A stretch of DNA of 64,000 nt. Source: Opitutia bacterium UBA4506 (lineage in GTDB: Bacteria > Verrucomicrobiota > Verrucomicrobiia > Opitutales > Puniceicoccaceae). The position numbers and the translations under genes were made by a program. The stretch is from the NCBI GenBank assembly GCA_002388665.1, contig DGMY01000077.1:42220-106219 (forward strand). Direction: 5' to 3'. Of the stretch, positions 50,374 through 60,059 are shown piece after piece (the first letter of the stretch is position 1; each line of letters begins with the position of its first letter). The notes under the pieces are model-generated. The model had not been told where the DNA came from. It ran no database searches and saw only the letters and a list, made by a program, of their open reading frames with translations.

Positions 50374-51372
50374 ATGCGCTATACCATATCGTTGATTCTG
50401 ATCGCTCTTTCGACTCAAGTCCTCGCGGTGAGGGCGGGAATACGACTGGAGGATATTGAGTATCCTTTCGAACCACAGGTTTTTGAGTTCGAAAGCCAGC
50501 AGCAGACGTTGGAAATGACCTTCATGGATGTGGGGCCGTCAGCGGGCGAACCGATTGGGACCGTCCTTCTTTTGCACGGGAAAAATTTCTCTGGAGCCTA
50601 TTTTGAAGAGACTGCCAATCGCCTTACAGAAGCGGGTTTCCGCGTGATCATGCCCGATCAGATTGGATTTGGGAAGTCGTCGAAGCCGCAAAACTACCAG
50701 TTTACATTTGAACAGTTGGCTCGCAATACGAGTGATCTTCTGGATTCGCTGGAGGTGGATACAGTCAACGTTCTCGGACATTCGATGGGAGGAATGATTG
50801 CGACGCGGTTCTCGTTGATGTTTCCAGAGCGAACCGAAACCCTGACCCTGCTGAACCCGATTGGGTTGGAAGATTGGGCGGCTAAGGGAGTGCCTTATTC
50901 GACCATTGATGAACGCTATCAAGGGGAATTGGCGAAAACCGCCGAGAAGATTCGAGCTTATCAATTGGATTCTTATTACGACGGCAAATGGAAAGAAGAA
51001 TACGATCCGTGGGTTGAACTATTGGCTGAGTTTATCGAAAGCCCCGACTACCCACGCATGGCCTGGGATCAGGCTTTGACCGCTGATATGATCTTTACCC
51101 AGCCGGTAGTGTACGAATTCGGTCAATTGGAAATGCCGACCTTGTTGATCATCGGGCAGCGGGACACGACCGCGTTGGGAAAGAACCTTGTGTCTGACAA
51201 GGTGCGCGCAACGCTGGGCAACTATCCTGAGCTCGGTCGCGAAGCTGCCGCTGCCATCCCGAATTCCACCCTCGTTGAATTGGATGACATCGGACATCTT
51301 CCGCACATCGAGGCCTTTGACCTCTTCATCGATCCCTACTTGACGTTCCTGCAGGAATCCGCGGGCCAGTAG
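50374..51372 (+). CDS. Exported alpha/beta hydrolase
   Basis: 332 residues with a signal peptide (RYTISLILIALSTQVLA). The fold is clear: LLLHGKNFSGAYFEE (oxyanion hole), DQIGFGKSSKP, GHSMGGMIATR (nucleophile Ser), then IGQRDTTA and DIGHLPHIE with the Asp and His of the triad. Periplasmic esterase or haloalkane-dehalogenase-like enzyme; substrate unknown. Downstream of the ArsR gene in the same direction. Confidence 0.88.
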   Translation: MRYTISLILIALSTQVLAVRAGIRLEDIEYPFEPQVFEFESQQQTLEMTFMDVGPSAGEPIGTVLLLHGKNFSGAYFEETANRLTEAGFRVIMPDQIGFGKSSKPQNYQFTFEQLARNTSDLLDSLEVDTVNVLGHSMGGMIATRFSLMFPERTETLTLLNPIGLEDWAAKGVPYSTIDERYQGELAKTAEKIRAYQLDSYYDGKWKEEYDPWVELLAEFIESPDYPRMAWDQALTADMIFTQPVVYEFGQLEMPTLLIIGQRDTTALGKNLVSDKVRATLGNYPELGREAAAAIPNSTLVELDDIGHLPHIEAFDLFIDPYLTFLQESAGQ

Positions 51373-51396
51373 CCTATTGGCTCCCGTCGGTGGAGT

Positions 51397-51410
51397 GGGG
51401 CATAGGCCCC
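51397..51410. terminator. Hairpin between convergent hydrolase and ilvD
   Basis: GGGGC and GCCCC pair across an ATAG loop at 51397-51410. No T-run; a weak bidirectional 3' end. Confidence 0.35.
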
Positions 51411-51432
51411 CAAAAATCCGGTCCGGGCGCTT

Positions 51433-53277
51433 TTACTGGTTTAAGTCGCGAACGGCACCACGGTCGGCGCTCGTGGTAAACCTCGCATAGGTTTGCAGTG
51501 CGGTGCTGACCATACGCTTGCGTTTCTGGCGGGGCTTCCATCCATCGGCACCTTTGGCATCTTCTGCTGCCCGGCGTTCCGCTAGTTCCTCATCACTGAC
51601 GGCGATGTTGATCGTACGGGCCGGGATGTCGATCTCGACCTTGTCGCCTTCTTGGATCAAACCGATTGCACCGCCGGCGGCGGCTTCGGGGCTGGCGTGA
51701 CCGATCGATAGCCCACTGGTACCTCCAGAGAAACGACCGTCGGTAAACAGCGCACAAGCTTTTCCCAATCCTTTGGATTTGAGGTAGCTGGTTGGGTAGA
51801 GCATCTCCTGCATCCCGGGTCCTCCCTTGGGGCCCTCGTAGCGAATGATGACGACGTCACCACTGACCACTTGCTCGGAGAGAATTGCAGTCACCGCAGC
51901 ATCCTGGCTTTCGTACACACGGGCGCGGCCGGTGAACCGGAGGATGGACTCATCGACCCCAGCGGTTTTCACAATGCAGCCGTCTTCGGCGATGTTTCCT
52001 TTGAGAATGGCGATGCCTCCGTCCTGGGAGTAGGCGTGTTCCACATCGCGGATACAACCGTTGACCGGGTCGGTGTCGAGTGACTCCCAGCGGGCTTCCT
52101 GCGAGAAGGCTTTCGTCGTGCGTTGCCGACCGGGTGCTGCCGAGAAAAAGGTTTGCGAGTTTTGGGGAGGATCGCGGCGCAAGTCCCAACAGTCGATTGC
52201 CTGCCCGATACTGGAGGAGTGGACTGTGGGGATGTCCCGATGGAGCAGTCCTCCTCTTTCCAGCTCGCCGAGTAGGCGCATGATCCCACCGGCGCGGTGA
52301 ACATCCTCGATGTGAAACTTCTGGGAATTGGGAGCCACTTTGCACAGGCAGGGAACCTTGCGGGACAAACGATCAATGTCATCCATCGTAAAGTTGACCC
52401 CGGCACTTTCGGCACAGGCGAGGAGGTGCAATACCGTGTTGGTTGATCCTCCCATGGCGATGTCGAGGCTCATGGCATTCTCAAACGCTTCAAAAGTGGC
52501 GATATTGCGGGGGAGTACGTTGTAATCGTCGTACTCGTAGTGCGCATGGGCTAACTCGACGATCCGACGGCCCGCTTCGCGGAACAATCGCTCGCGGTCT
52601 TTATGGGTGGCCACCACCGTGCCATTGCCCGGAAGACTCAGCCCGAGGGCTTCTGTCAGGCAGTTCATACTGTTGGCAGTGAACATGCCGGAACAGGAGC
52701 CGCAGGTAGGGCAGGCATTTTCTTCAATCGCCTCGATCTCGTCGTCGCTGATATTGGGATCGGCCGCCGCGACCATACTGTCGACGAGGTCGAGTTTGCG
52801 GGTCTTGCCATTGATGACTGTAACCCCTGCCTCCATCGGACCGCCTGAGACAAAGATCGCCGGGATATTGAGGCGCAGTGCCGCCATGAGCATGCCCGGT
52901 GTGATCTTGTCGCAATTTGAGATACAGACCAGTGCATCCGCTCTGTGCGCGTTCACCATATACTCGACGGAGTCGGCAATGATCTCGCGACTGGGTAAGC
53001 TGTAGAGCATGCCGTCGTGCCCCATGGCAATCCCATCGTCGACCGCAATCGTGTGGAACTCCCGTCCGATACCGCCGGCCGCTGCGATCTCCCGCGCGAC
53101 CAGCTGTCCCAAATCCTTCAAATGGACGTGTCCCGGCACGAACTGGGTGAAGGAATTGGCAATTGCAATGATAGGCTTGCCGAAATCCTCATTCTTTACT
53201 CCGGTTGCCCGCCAAAGAGCGCGGGCACCGGCCATATTGCGGCCATGGGTGGTAGTACGGGATCGATATTCTGGCAT
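51433..53277 (-). CDS. ilvD: Dihydroxy-acid dehydratase (IlvD)
   Basis: Fe-S enzyme of branched-chain amino acid and CoA synthesis that turns 2,3-dihydroxy-isovalerate into the 2-keto acid. The 614 residues begin PEYRSRTTTHGRNMAGARAL, as in the E. coli enzyme. CISNCDKITPGM and NACPTCGSCSGMFTANSM hold the cluster cysteines; GRFSGGTSGLSIGHASPEAA is the C-terminal signature. Monocistronic here. Divergent from dnaE2, with a 170-bp gap holding a long palindrome. Confidence 0.97.
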   Translation of the reverse strand: MPEYRSRTTTHGRNMAGARALWRATGVKNEDFGKPIIAIANSFTQFVPGHVHLKDLGQLVAREIAAAGGIGREFHTIAVDDGIAMGHDGMLYSLPSREIIADSVEYMVNAHRADALVCISNCDKITPGMLMAALRLNIPAIFVSGGPMEAGVTVINGKTRKLDLVDSMVAAADPNISDDEIEAIEENACPTCGSCSGMFTANSMNCLTEALGLSLPGNGTVVATHKDRERLFREAGRRIVELAHAHYEYDDYNVLPRNIATFEAFENAMSLDIAMGGSTNTVLHLLACAESAGVNFTMDDIDRLSRKVPCLCKVAPNSQKFHIEDVHRAGGIMRLLGELERGGLLHRDIPTVHSSSIGQAIDCWDLRRDPPQNSQTFFSAAPGRQRTTKAFSQEARWESLDTDPVNGCIRDVEHAYSQDGGIAILKGNIAEDGCIVKTAGVDESILRFTGRARVYESQDAAVTAILSEQVVSGDVVIIRYEGPKGGPGMQEMLYPTSYLKSKGLGKACALFTDGRFSGGTSGLSIGHASPEAAAGGAIGLIQEGDKVEIDIPARTINIAVSDEELAERRAAEDAKGADGWKPRQKRKRMVSTALQTYARFTTSADRGAVRDLNQ

Positions 53278-53395
53278 GTTTCGAATTTGGTAAACCGTTC
53301 AGCTATATCGAAAATCGGGTGCGGCTCAATATTTGAAATCCTTCGAATCACGGCGGGGTCCTCTTTCCGGTGGAGGGGCGGCGGGAAGTTTGAGA

Positions 53396-53421
53396 AATAA
53401 GTGAACAAATGTTTACTTATT
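53396..53421. promoter_or_regulatory. Palindromic operator upstream of dnaE2 (LexA-box-like)
   Basis: Near-perfect palindrome: the arm AATAAGTGAACAA (53396-53408) is mirrored by ATGTTTACTTATT (53409-53421), differing in only two symmetric pairs. Its core GAACAAATGTTT resembles the GAAC-N4-GTTC type of LexA site. It lies 26 bp before the dnaE2 start. Confidence 0.6.
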
Positions 53422-53447
53422 TTGGTTTCTCATCATGGTTCTGGGGA

Positions 53448-56400
53448 ATGTATGCCGAGCTTCATGTGTCCAGTGCTTTTTCATTTCTAGAAGGAGCAAA
53501 TCAGCCGGAGGATCTGGCTGCGGTGGCGGCAGATCTTGGGCTGGAGACGGTGGCTCTACTGGATATGGATGGTCTTTACGGGGCACCTCGTTTTTATCGC
53601 GCCGCGAGGGAGAGGGGGATACGCCCGCTGGTGGGAGCCAAGTTGACGATGGAGGACGGCTCCCGATTGCCAGTTCTCGTCGAGAGCCAGGAGGGCTATC
53701 GCAAGCTGTGCCGGCTGCTTTCGGATGCGGCCCTGCGGGGAAGCAAGGAGGAGCGGCCGGTCTACTGGGCCGATTTGGAGGAGTTGGGCGGAGGATTGAT
53801 TGCCTTGAGCGGAGATGAGACCGGCCCGCTGGGGAGGGCGTGGCACTCGGCGGGTGAGGCGGGCGTGAGGGAGATGACGACGCGGCTGCGCCGTATCTTT
53901 CCCCAGGATCGTTTGTATTTGGAGATACAGCGCCACCACCGACGGAATGAAGCGATCTGGCACAACGTTTTGTTGGATCTTCGGGCGAAAGAAGGGCTCC
54001 CGCTCGTGGCGACCGGGGGAGCAGTTGCGGCCCGGCGGGAAGACCGTCTGGTTGCGGATGTTTTTGCGGCCCTTCGGAATCATCTGAGCTTGGATCGAGC
54101 GGGTCGCCAACTCGAGTCCAACGGGGAGCGACGTCTGCGTTCCCCGAAGGAAGTGCAAGCGCTCTTTGCCGATTTGCCGGAGTGCGTGGATGAGGCAGGG
54201 CGCCTCGCCGATCGGCTGGACTTTACGTTGGAGAATCTTGGATACGAGTTTCCGACCTTTCCGGTTCCAGCGGGGGAGAGCATGGAGAGTTTCCTACGCG
54301 AAACGGTGTGGCGCGGGGCGAGGGATCGGTATGGGACGATACGCCCTGCGGTACGTCGCCAGATCGAGCACGAGTTGGCCTTGATTTCCAAGTTGGGGTT
54401 TTGTGGTTATTTCCTGTTGGTCTGGGATTTGATCCAGTTTTGCCAGAGGGAAGACATCTTGGTGCAGGGGCGGGGAAGTGCAGCCAATTCAGCAGTCTGT
54501 TATAGTCTCGGTATTACGGCTGTGGATCCCGTCGGGTCCGGGCTATTGTTCGAGCGATTCTTGAGCGAAGGCCGTGAGGGCTGGCCGGATATCGATCTGG
54601 ATCTGCCGAGTGGATCGAGGAGGGAAAGAGTGATTCAGGAGGTCTACCGCAAGTATGGGCGCCGGGGGGCGGCGATGACCGCCAATGTCATCACGTATCG
54701 AGGCAGAAGTGTTGTTCGTGAGGTGGGAAAGGTCCTGGATCTTCCCGATGAATTTTTGGGACGTTTTTCCCGGCTACACGGGCGGGGCTCCTTTGAGGGC
54801 GAAGATGATTTTCTCGGTAAAGCGGAGGAGGCTGGGCTGCGCCGGAGCCATCCAAGAGCCGCTACATTTGCCCGGCTCTTTCAACAGGTGAAGGGCCTGC
54901 CCCGGCACATTGGGCAACACCCCGGGGGGATGGTCATTGCGCAGGGGATGCTCGATGCAGTGGTGCCGCTGGAGAATGCAGCGATGCCGGGTCGCAGTGT
55001 GATCCAGTGGGATAAGGATGACTGCGAGGAGTTGGGAATTGTTAAAGTAGACCTCTTGGGGCTCGGCATGATGGCGGCGATTCAGGATTCGCTGTCGGAT
55101 GCGAGGAGACGGGGGCGCCCTGTCGACTTGGCGCATCTGCCAAAAGATGATCCGGCAACATTCGATCTCCTCTGCGAAGCCGATACGATTGGGGTGTTTC
55201 AGGTCGAGAGTCGTGCGCAAATGGCGACTCTGCCCAGAATGCTTCCCCGCAAGTTTTATGACTTGGTCATCGAGGTGGCGATCATTCGCCCAGGGCCGAT
55301 TGTGGGAGAGTTGACCAACCCCTATCTTGAGCGTCGGGCCGGCCGCCAGCCGGTGGACTACATTCACTCTGATTTGGAGCCGGTTTTGAAGCGGACTTTG
55401 GGTGTGCCTCTCTTTCAGGAACAGGTGCTGCGGATGGCGATGATGATGGCTGATTTCTCGGGGTCGGAGGCCGAGGAGCTGCGGCGGGCTCTCAACTTTT
55501 CCCGTTCGCCCGAGCGGTTGATGCGGGTACAGGGGAAGCTGCGCCGGGCGCTTGAGGAGAAAGGTCACGCTCCCGAAGTTGTCGAGAGATTGACCGAATC
55601 GGTTGGTTCGTTTGCTCTCTACGGTTTTCCGGAGTCTCACGCGATCAGCTTTGCGCTGTTAGCCTATGCCAGCGCTTACCTGAAGGTACATCGAACGGCA
55701 GAATTTTATGCGGGAATTTTGAATAACCAACCGATGGGTTTTTACTCGCCGTCGACTTTGGTCCAGGATGCCCGCCGGCGGGGGATTCGGTTTTTGCCAG
55801 TGAGCGCCTGCCACTCCGACTGGAACGTTACGGTGGTGGATGACTGCACGTTGCGGATTGGTTTTCGGCTGCTCGGAGAGGTGAGCCGTAAGGCGGTGCG
55901 CCAACTGCTCGCAGAACGGGAGAGGGCTTCTTTTGTGTCCCTGCCGGATTTCCTGCGCAGGGTGAAGTTGACCAACCGTGAGCGAAGGCGGATGGCCTTG
56001 TCGGGGGCCTTTAATGAATGGGCGGGAGATCGGCGGACCGCGCTGTGGAAGGCGGGAGATGAGTGGGCGAACTCATCGGTAGAGGACGGGTTTGACGATC
56101 TGCCGTTTGTTGAGGGAGAGCGGGTGTCGCTGCCGCCCATGACGCTGGCCGAGAGGATCGAGGCAGACTACGCCTCTTGTGGCTTAACCGCGGGCGATCA
56201 CCCGATGGCGATGGTGCGCGGTAGTCTGGATGGGGTCTGGAAATCCTCGGAGCTGGAACGTGGCGCCCAGAATGCCATGGTAAAAGTGGCCGGGGCTGTT
56301 ATCTGCCGGCAAAGGCCAGGCACGGCAAAGGGGGTGGTCTTTGTCAGCCTGGAGGATGAAGCGGGGGTAGCGAACCTCATCGTGTATCCAGATTGCTATG

Positions 56401-56555
56401 CACGTTTCCGCATGACTCTGATCGAGGAGCCCTTTCTGTTGGTGCGGGGCAGAATCCAGAAGGAGAGAGGTGTGGTTCATGTCATCGTCGAGGAGTTGTC
56501 CCGACTGGATGTGGGAGGGAGCCTGCCCGAGGAAGCCTCGCACGATTTTCATTGA
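53448..56555 (+). CDS. dnaE2: Error-prone DNA polymerase III alpha (DnaE2/ImuC)
   Basis: Second DNA polymerase III alpha subunit, used for translesion synthesis after DNA damage. The start MYAELHVSSAFSFLEGA matches DnaE2 N-termini, so ATG 53448 is preferred over an in-frame ATG at 53409 that falls inside a palindrome. Domains: PHP (to about 210), polymerase core with GYFLLVWDLIQFC, VQGRGSAANSAVCYSLGIT and catalytic WPDIDLDLPSG, then the thumb/finger and helix-hairpin-helix region and C-terminal OB fold (about 945-1020). 1035 residues, typical. The usual partner genes imuA and imuB are not next to it. Confidence 0.94.
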   Translation: MYAELHVSSAFSFLEGANQPEDLAAVAADLGLETVALLDMDGLYGAPRFYRAARERGIRPLVGAKLTMEDGSRLPVLVESQEGYRKLCRLLSDAALRGSKEERPVYWADLEELGGGLIALSGDETGPLGRAWHSAGEAGVREMTTRLRRIFPQDRLYLEIQRHHRRNEAIWHNVLLDLRAKEGLPLVATGGAVAARREDRLVADVFAALRNHLSLDRAGRQLESNGERRLRSPKEVQALFADLPECVDEAGRLADRLDFTLENLGYEFPTFPVPAGESMESFLRETVWRGARDRYGTIRPAVRRQIEHELALISKLGFCGYFLLVWDLIQFCQREDILVQGRGSAANSAVCYSLGITAVDPVGSGLLFERFLSEGREGWPDIDLDLPSGSRRERVIQEVYRKYGRRGAAMTANVITYRGRSVVREVGKVLDLPDEFLGRFSRLHGRGSFEGEDDFLGKAEEAGLRRSHPRAATFARLFQQVKGLPRHIGQHPGGMVIAQGMLDAVVPLENAAMPGRSVIQWDKDDCEELGIVKVDLLGLGMMAAIQDSLSDARRRGRPVDLAHLPKDDPATFDLLCEADTIGVFQVESRAQMATLPRMLPRKFYDLVIEVAIIRPGPIVGELTNPYLERRAGRQPVDYIHSDLEPVLKRTLGVPLFQEQVLRMAMMMADFSGSEAEELRRALNFSRSPERLMRVQGKLRRALEEKGHAPEVVERLTESVGSFALYGFPESHAISFALLAYASAYLKVHRTAEFYAGILNNQPMGFYSPSTLVQDARRRGIRFLPVSACHSDWNVTVVDDCTLRIGFRLLGEVSRKAVRQLLAERERASFVSLPDFLRRVKLTNRERRRMALSGAFNEWAGDRRTALWKAGDEWANSSVEDGFDDLPFVEGERVSLPPMTLAERIEADYASCGLTAGDHPMAMVRGSLDGVWKSSELERGAQNAMVKVAGAVICRQRPGTAKGVVFVSLEDEAGVANLIVYPDCYARFRMTLIEEPFLLVRGRIQKERGVVHVIVEELSRLDVGGSLPEEASHDFH

Positions 56556-56630
56556 GAGGACCGGTCGGGGCACACCGTGGATTTCTCCGGCGTGACAAAG
56601 AGATCGGTTTTCGATTTTCGCCTTTCCAGT

Positions 56631-57959
56631 ATGGGCAAACTCGAACAGCCTGCCCCTATGTCAGGATATGCGAAGCGCCTTGCGCAACGGTTGGGGAAAG
56701 AAGAACGTGCGAACACCGATCCCTGGTTTTGGGGCTATCTGTTTCAAGGTGCAGTAATCTTGGGAATCGCCCCGATATTGATCCCGATCATTGTGGGTCG
56801 GGGAGAGTCGGCTTCGGCGGTTGGCCTGGTGGTCGGAGCCTTTTATTTGGGACAGGTTTTCTCGCCGATTATTGGTAAGATCGCCGACGAAACCCGCTGG
56901 TTCGCCGGCTTTTTCTTAGGAGGGTTTATCCTCATCGCTGCGGGTTGCGCGGGTTTTATCTTTTTTGATTCTACGATACCCTGGGTCATCTGCGCACTGC
57001 TTCAGGGGATCGGTGCCGGAATGACGAATACCACGGCATTTAGCTATATCGTCGAGTTCCGCCCGAGGCCAGAGTGGGATGGCCACTTGGGATGGCTCCA
57101 GACCTTCTACGGAACGGGGCAAGCGGTGGGCCTGCTGCTCGCGGCACTCCTCCAGTCGGATACCGGTTTTGGGATGGTCCTGTGTGCGATATTGATGGTT
57201 CCGGGGTTACTGCTGGCAAGGGTGGGGCTCCCGTCAGGAGGTCCGCGCCCAAGGAGGACAGAGCCTGTTCATCATTCGAAGCCAACGATGGGTTCGGCTA
57301 TCAGTCCGGCTTCGGTTGTTCGTCACTTCGAGCACTTTCACCCGGCTGGCTTCGTCAAAGGATTGGCCTGCAATCTCTGCACGAAATATACGCTGTGGAT
57401 CACCAGTTGGTTCTTTCTCATGATCGGTGTCTGGATGGTGATGAACTTTCTCCCTCTCTTGATGGAGGCCAATTACGGGATTTCAGCCGGGAGATCGTCT
57501 CTCTATTATGGAGTCGCGGCGACGGTGGGAATTTTTGCCTATGCCCCGTCGGGGATGTGGTCTCAAAAGATTGGGGCAGGGAAGGTAGTGCTCATTGGTT
57601 CGATTGGATTGATCATAACGAACGTGGCCTTAGTTCTTTTGATTCCTGCCGACCCGACGGTGCAAATGATTTTGGTTCCACTATTCTTCGCGATTTTGCC
57701 GGTGGCTTGGTCGCCGTTGATTGTCGGCGGTTCCGCCTTGGCTGGAGAATTGGCTACCTTCTCTCAGGGGGCCGCCATGGGCATCTTCAATGCGGCGATG
57801 GCTGTAGCCAGTGTGGCTGCAGCGGTAGTCGGTGGATGGATTGCTCAAGCCAGTAGTTATGGAACCGTTACCGTGGTCGCGACGATCGCGGCAGTCGCGG
57901 GCACCGTTCTTTTGATCCCACTGTTGGGTCAGAAAGAGGAAGCCAAGCCGGCGAAGTGA
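56631..57959 (+). CDS. MFS transporter
   Basis: Integral membrane protein with 12 predicted helices, about 442 residues. The N-terminal half shows GAFYLGQVFSPIIGKIADETRW, the MFS loop 2-3 motif in altered form, and ALLQGIGAGMTNTTAFSYIVE. A central cytoplasmic loop (about 215-265) and the second six helices follow. Substrate cannot be assigned. Start choice is uncertain: GTG 56577, ATG 56631 and ATG 56658 are in frame. It follows dnaE2 with a short gap but may have its own promoter. Confidence 0.85.
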   Translation: MGKLEQPAPMSGYAKRLAQRLGKEERANTDPWFWGYLFQGAVILGIAPILIPIIVGRGESASAVGLVVGAFYLGQVFSPIIGKIADETRWFAGFFLGGFILIAAGCAGFIFFDSTIPWVICALLQGIGAGMTNTTAFSYIVEFRPRPEWDGHLGWLQTFYGTGQAVGLLLAALLQSDTGFGMVLCAILMVPGLLLARVGLPSGGPRPRRTEPVHHSKPTMGSAISPASVVRHFEHFHPAGFVKGLACNLCTKYTLWITSWFFLMIGVWMVMNFLPLLMEANYGISAGRSSLYYGVAATVGIFAYAPSGMWSQKIGAGKVVLIGSIGLIITNVALVLLIPADPTVQMILVPLFFAILPVAWSPLIVGGSALAGELATFSQGAAMGIFNAAMAVASVAAAVVGGWIAQASSYGTVTVVATIAAVAGTVLLIPLLGQKEEAKPAK

Positions 57960-58035
57960 ATCGAGGAGACTGGCTGTTGCCTCCTCCGTTCGATGCCTGA
58001 AAAGGCCGGGGCGCAAATCCTCGGAAAGGCGAGAG

Positions 58036-58057
58036 GAACGGTTTCGCCTAACCGTTC
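58036..58057. terminator. Hairpin between MFS and convergent hydrolase gene
   Basis: GAACGGTT (58036-58043) pairs with AACCGTTC (58050-58057) across a 6-nt loop. A bidirectional 3' end is likely, although there is no T-run. Confidence 0.45.
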
Positions 58058-58065
58058 GAAAGCAA

Positions 58066-58971
58066 TCAGTTGGATCCGATTTCGACGAGAAGTTGATCGA
58101 TGGTCGGCTGGGCGTTCACTTGCGAAAAGAGAGTTTCCATAAATTCACTCCAGCCGGAGGCCGACGTCATCAGAATCGCGATGGGGATGGCTCGCGCGGC
58201 ATTGTCACCGCCCGCCAGCGCGGTGAACTTGAGAGCAGCCTCAAGGTCGTCATTGAACCGAAGTAGTGTATAGAGGATCAACGGAAGCGCGTCGGGAGTA
58301 TGGCAGGATAAACCGATTTCCTTGGCAATGTGGAGAGGGTCTCTGCTCTCATTGGCCGCTAAGTAATTCTTCACTTTCTCAAGGTAGCTCTGCGCGTCCA
58401 ACGTGCCGTACCTGTGCCGGCAGGACTCCTCGAGTGATTCGACCAGCGTCGTCCCGTTTTGCAGCCCCAAGAGAATCCTGGTGAACAGTTCCGCCGTATC
58501 GATTGTCTCAGCGTCGCCGTGTGTGAAGGCTGTTTGGGTTCGTGCCGCCTGGATGATGGCGTCTGCCTCCTGACCTTCTAACAGGGGTGGAATCAAGAGC
58601 GAGCGAGAGGCTCCGGCAATGTCGTTCGATTGACTTTCGGGAGCGGTCGGGTCGGTCAATCTGGTGAGTGTTTCCCGGGTGGCACCATCGACATAGGATG
58701 AGGAGTTCTCTCTGAAATAGTTCTCCCATTCTTTCTCGAAAGAATCCTGGCTCCAAGGAGGATTCGCGGCCGCGGAGCGAAGTGCGATCAGGAGTTGGTC
58801 GCCATAGTGAGTGAAATCACCGGCCTTCTTCTCCGAATGGTATTCTGAGACGGGCGCGGTAGTGGTCGTCACTCCGTCCGGATAGGCTTGGAGTAACTTC
58901 TCTTGATCGTAGACCCAATGAGGACCCAGGCATAGGGCGTCTGCGACAAAGGCTGCGCGAATAGTATTCAT
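58066..58971 (-). CDS. ADP-ribosylglycohydrolase-family protein, divergent metal site
   Basis: 301 residues of the all-helical ADP-ribosylglycohydrolase (ARH/DraG) fold: AAFVADALCLGPHWVYD at the start and AALKFTALAGGDNAARAIPIAILM near the C-terminus. The usual metal motifs TDDT and GGDTDT are altered to THYGDQ and GGDNAARA, so the Mg2+ site may be reorganised. It might remove ADP-ribose from protein or metabolise a related compound. Convergent with the MFS gene and followed upstream by the HAD gene. Confidence 0.78.
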   Translation of the reverse strand: MNTIRAAFVADALCLGPHWVYDQEKLLQAYPDGVTTTTAPVSEYHSEKKAGDFTHYGDQLLIALRSAAANPPWSQDSFEKEWENYFRENSSSYVDGATRETLTRLTDPTAPESQSNDIAGASRSLLIPPLLEGQEADAIIQAARTQTAFTHGDAETIDTAELFTRILLGLQNGTTLVESLEESCRHRYGTLDAQSYLEKVKNYLAANESRDPLHIAKEIGLSCHTPDALPLILYTLLRFNDDLEAALKFTALAGGDNAARAIPIAILMTSASGWSEFMETLFSQVNAQPTIDQLLVEIGSN

Positions 58972-59001
58972 TGAACAACTGGGTTGGTGGCGCGATAGGA
59001 A

Positions 59002-60021
59002 TTACTCGGAATCGGAGGGGTAAATTTGGCTCCAATCGCCAGCCATATCGATAACAATCCAACCCTGCCCGTCAGCCATGTCGAGTGCCTGGTCGAGGTG
59101 TCCGATCTTGGAGTCGCGGTCATAGGCCCACTCGCGATCGGCATCGGTATGGCGAACGATGATTCCCATGCGGGGGGTAGTGTCCTCCGCGTCCCGTGGA
59201 ATCGTAGTGTATTGGAGCATTTGGAGGTCCCCGTCTGAATTGCCTGCAGCGAAGATCGGCCGGCGACCAATATGGCGGTATATTCCTACCGGTTTTCCCG
59301 CTTTGTCATCGACGAATGCGATCTCTCCTTCTTTGAGAATCACGGGTACTCCGTCGATCATCTCAAATTTTGCGTCTCCGGTCGAGCCGATGACTTGCTC
59401 GGGAGGGATCCCATAGACTTGCTCTGTAAACACTCGCATAAAATCAATTCCACCTCCGGAGACGATAAAGGTCTTGAAATCATTGGCCCGAAGATAGCTG
59501 AGCAGCTCGAGCATGGGTTGATACACCATCTGCTCATAGGGGAGGCCGGTCGTGGGATGAGTTGCGGATTCGAGCCAGCCCCGCACGGAGTCTTGGAAAT
59601 CCTCAGCCGAGATGTTCGAGTGGCTCGCCATTACAATTTTGATGAGACCCTCCTCACCGGATGCCATGACGCCGGTCATGTCGTTATTGAGGACGCTTTT
59701 GAACGGTTCAGTATTCTGCCACTCCGGATGTTGGTCGGCCATGTCCCGAATTTGATCCATCGCGTAAAAGAGCTGAAAGTAGGCCGGTTGCTCAGACCAA
59801 AGGGTTCCATCATTGTCGAAGGTCGCAACCCGTTCTGGTATGGGGACAAAGTCCGGAGAGTCTTCCGTGCTGACGGCCTCGACGAACTCAATGATTGCTG
59901 CCTTGGTTTCCCCATCATTCCAAGAGGGAAGCGGGTCGGTCTGCGCTTGGCATATGCCGCTGGTCGCAGCGATGATCAATAGGCTCAGCGGGAATGATTT
60001 CGGGAGTGTTTTCAAGTTCAT
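59002..60021 (-). CDS. Exported HAD-family phosphatase
   Basis: 339 residues with a signal peptide (about 1-26, ending GICQAQ), so it acts in the periplasm. The HAD motif I is FDNDGTLWSEQ (about residues 68-78) with the nucleophile Asp; motif II is IVSGGGIDFMR and motif IV FAAGNSDGDLQML. The helical cap between I and II is of the phosphoserine-phosphatase-like type. Substrate unknown. 30 bp before the ADP-ribosylglycohydrolase-like gene in the same direction, probably one unit. Confidence 0.85.
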   Translation of the reverse strand: MNLKTLPKSFPLSLLIIAATSGICQAQTDPLPSWNDGETKAAIIEFVEAVSTEDSPDFVPIPERVATFDNDGTLWSEQPAYFQLFYAMDQIRDMADQHPEWQNTEPFKSVLNNDMTGVMASGEEGLIKIVMASHSNISAEDFQDSVRGWLESATHPTTGLPYEQMVYQPMLELLSYLRANDFKTFIVSGGGIDFMRVFTEQVYGIPPEQVIGSTGDAKFEMIDGVPVILKEGEIAFVDDKAGKPVGIYRHIGRRPIFAAGNSDGDLQMLQYTTIPRDAEDTTPRMGIIVRHTDADREWAYDRDSKIGHLDQALDMADGQGWIVIDMAGDWSQIYPSDSE

Positions 60022-60059
60022 TGAAGAAGGGGTTTTGAGTGTTTGGTTCGGACTGCTAT

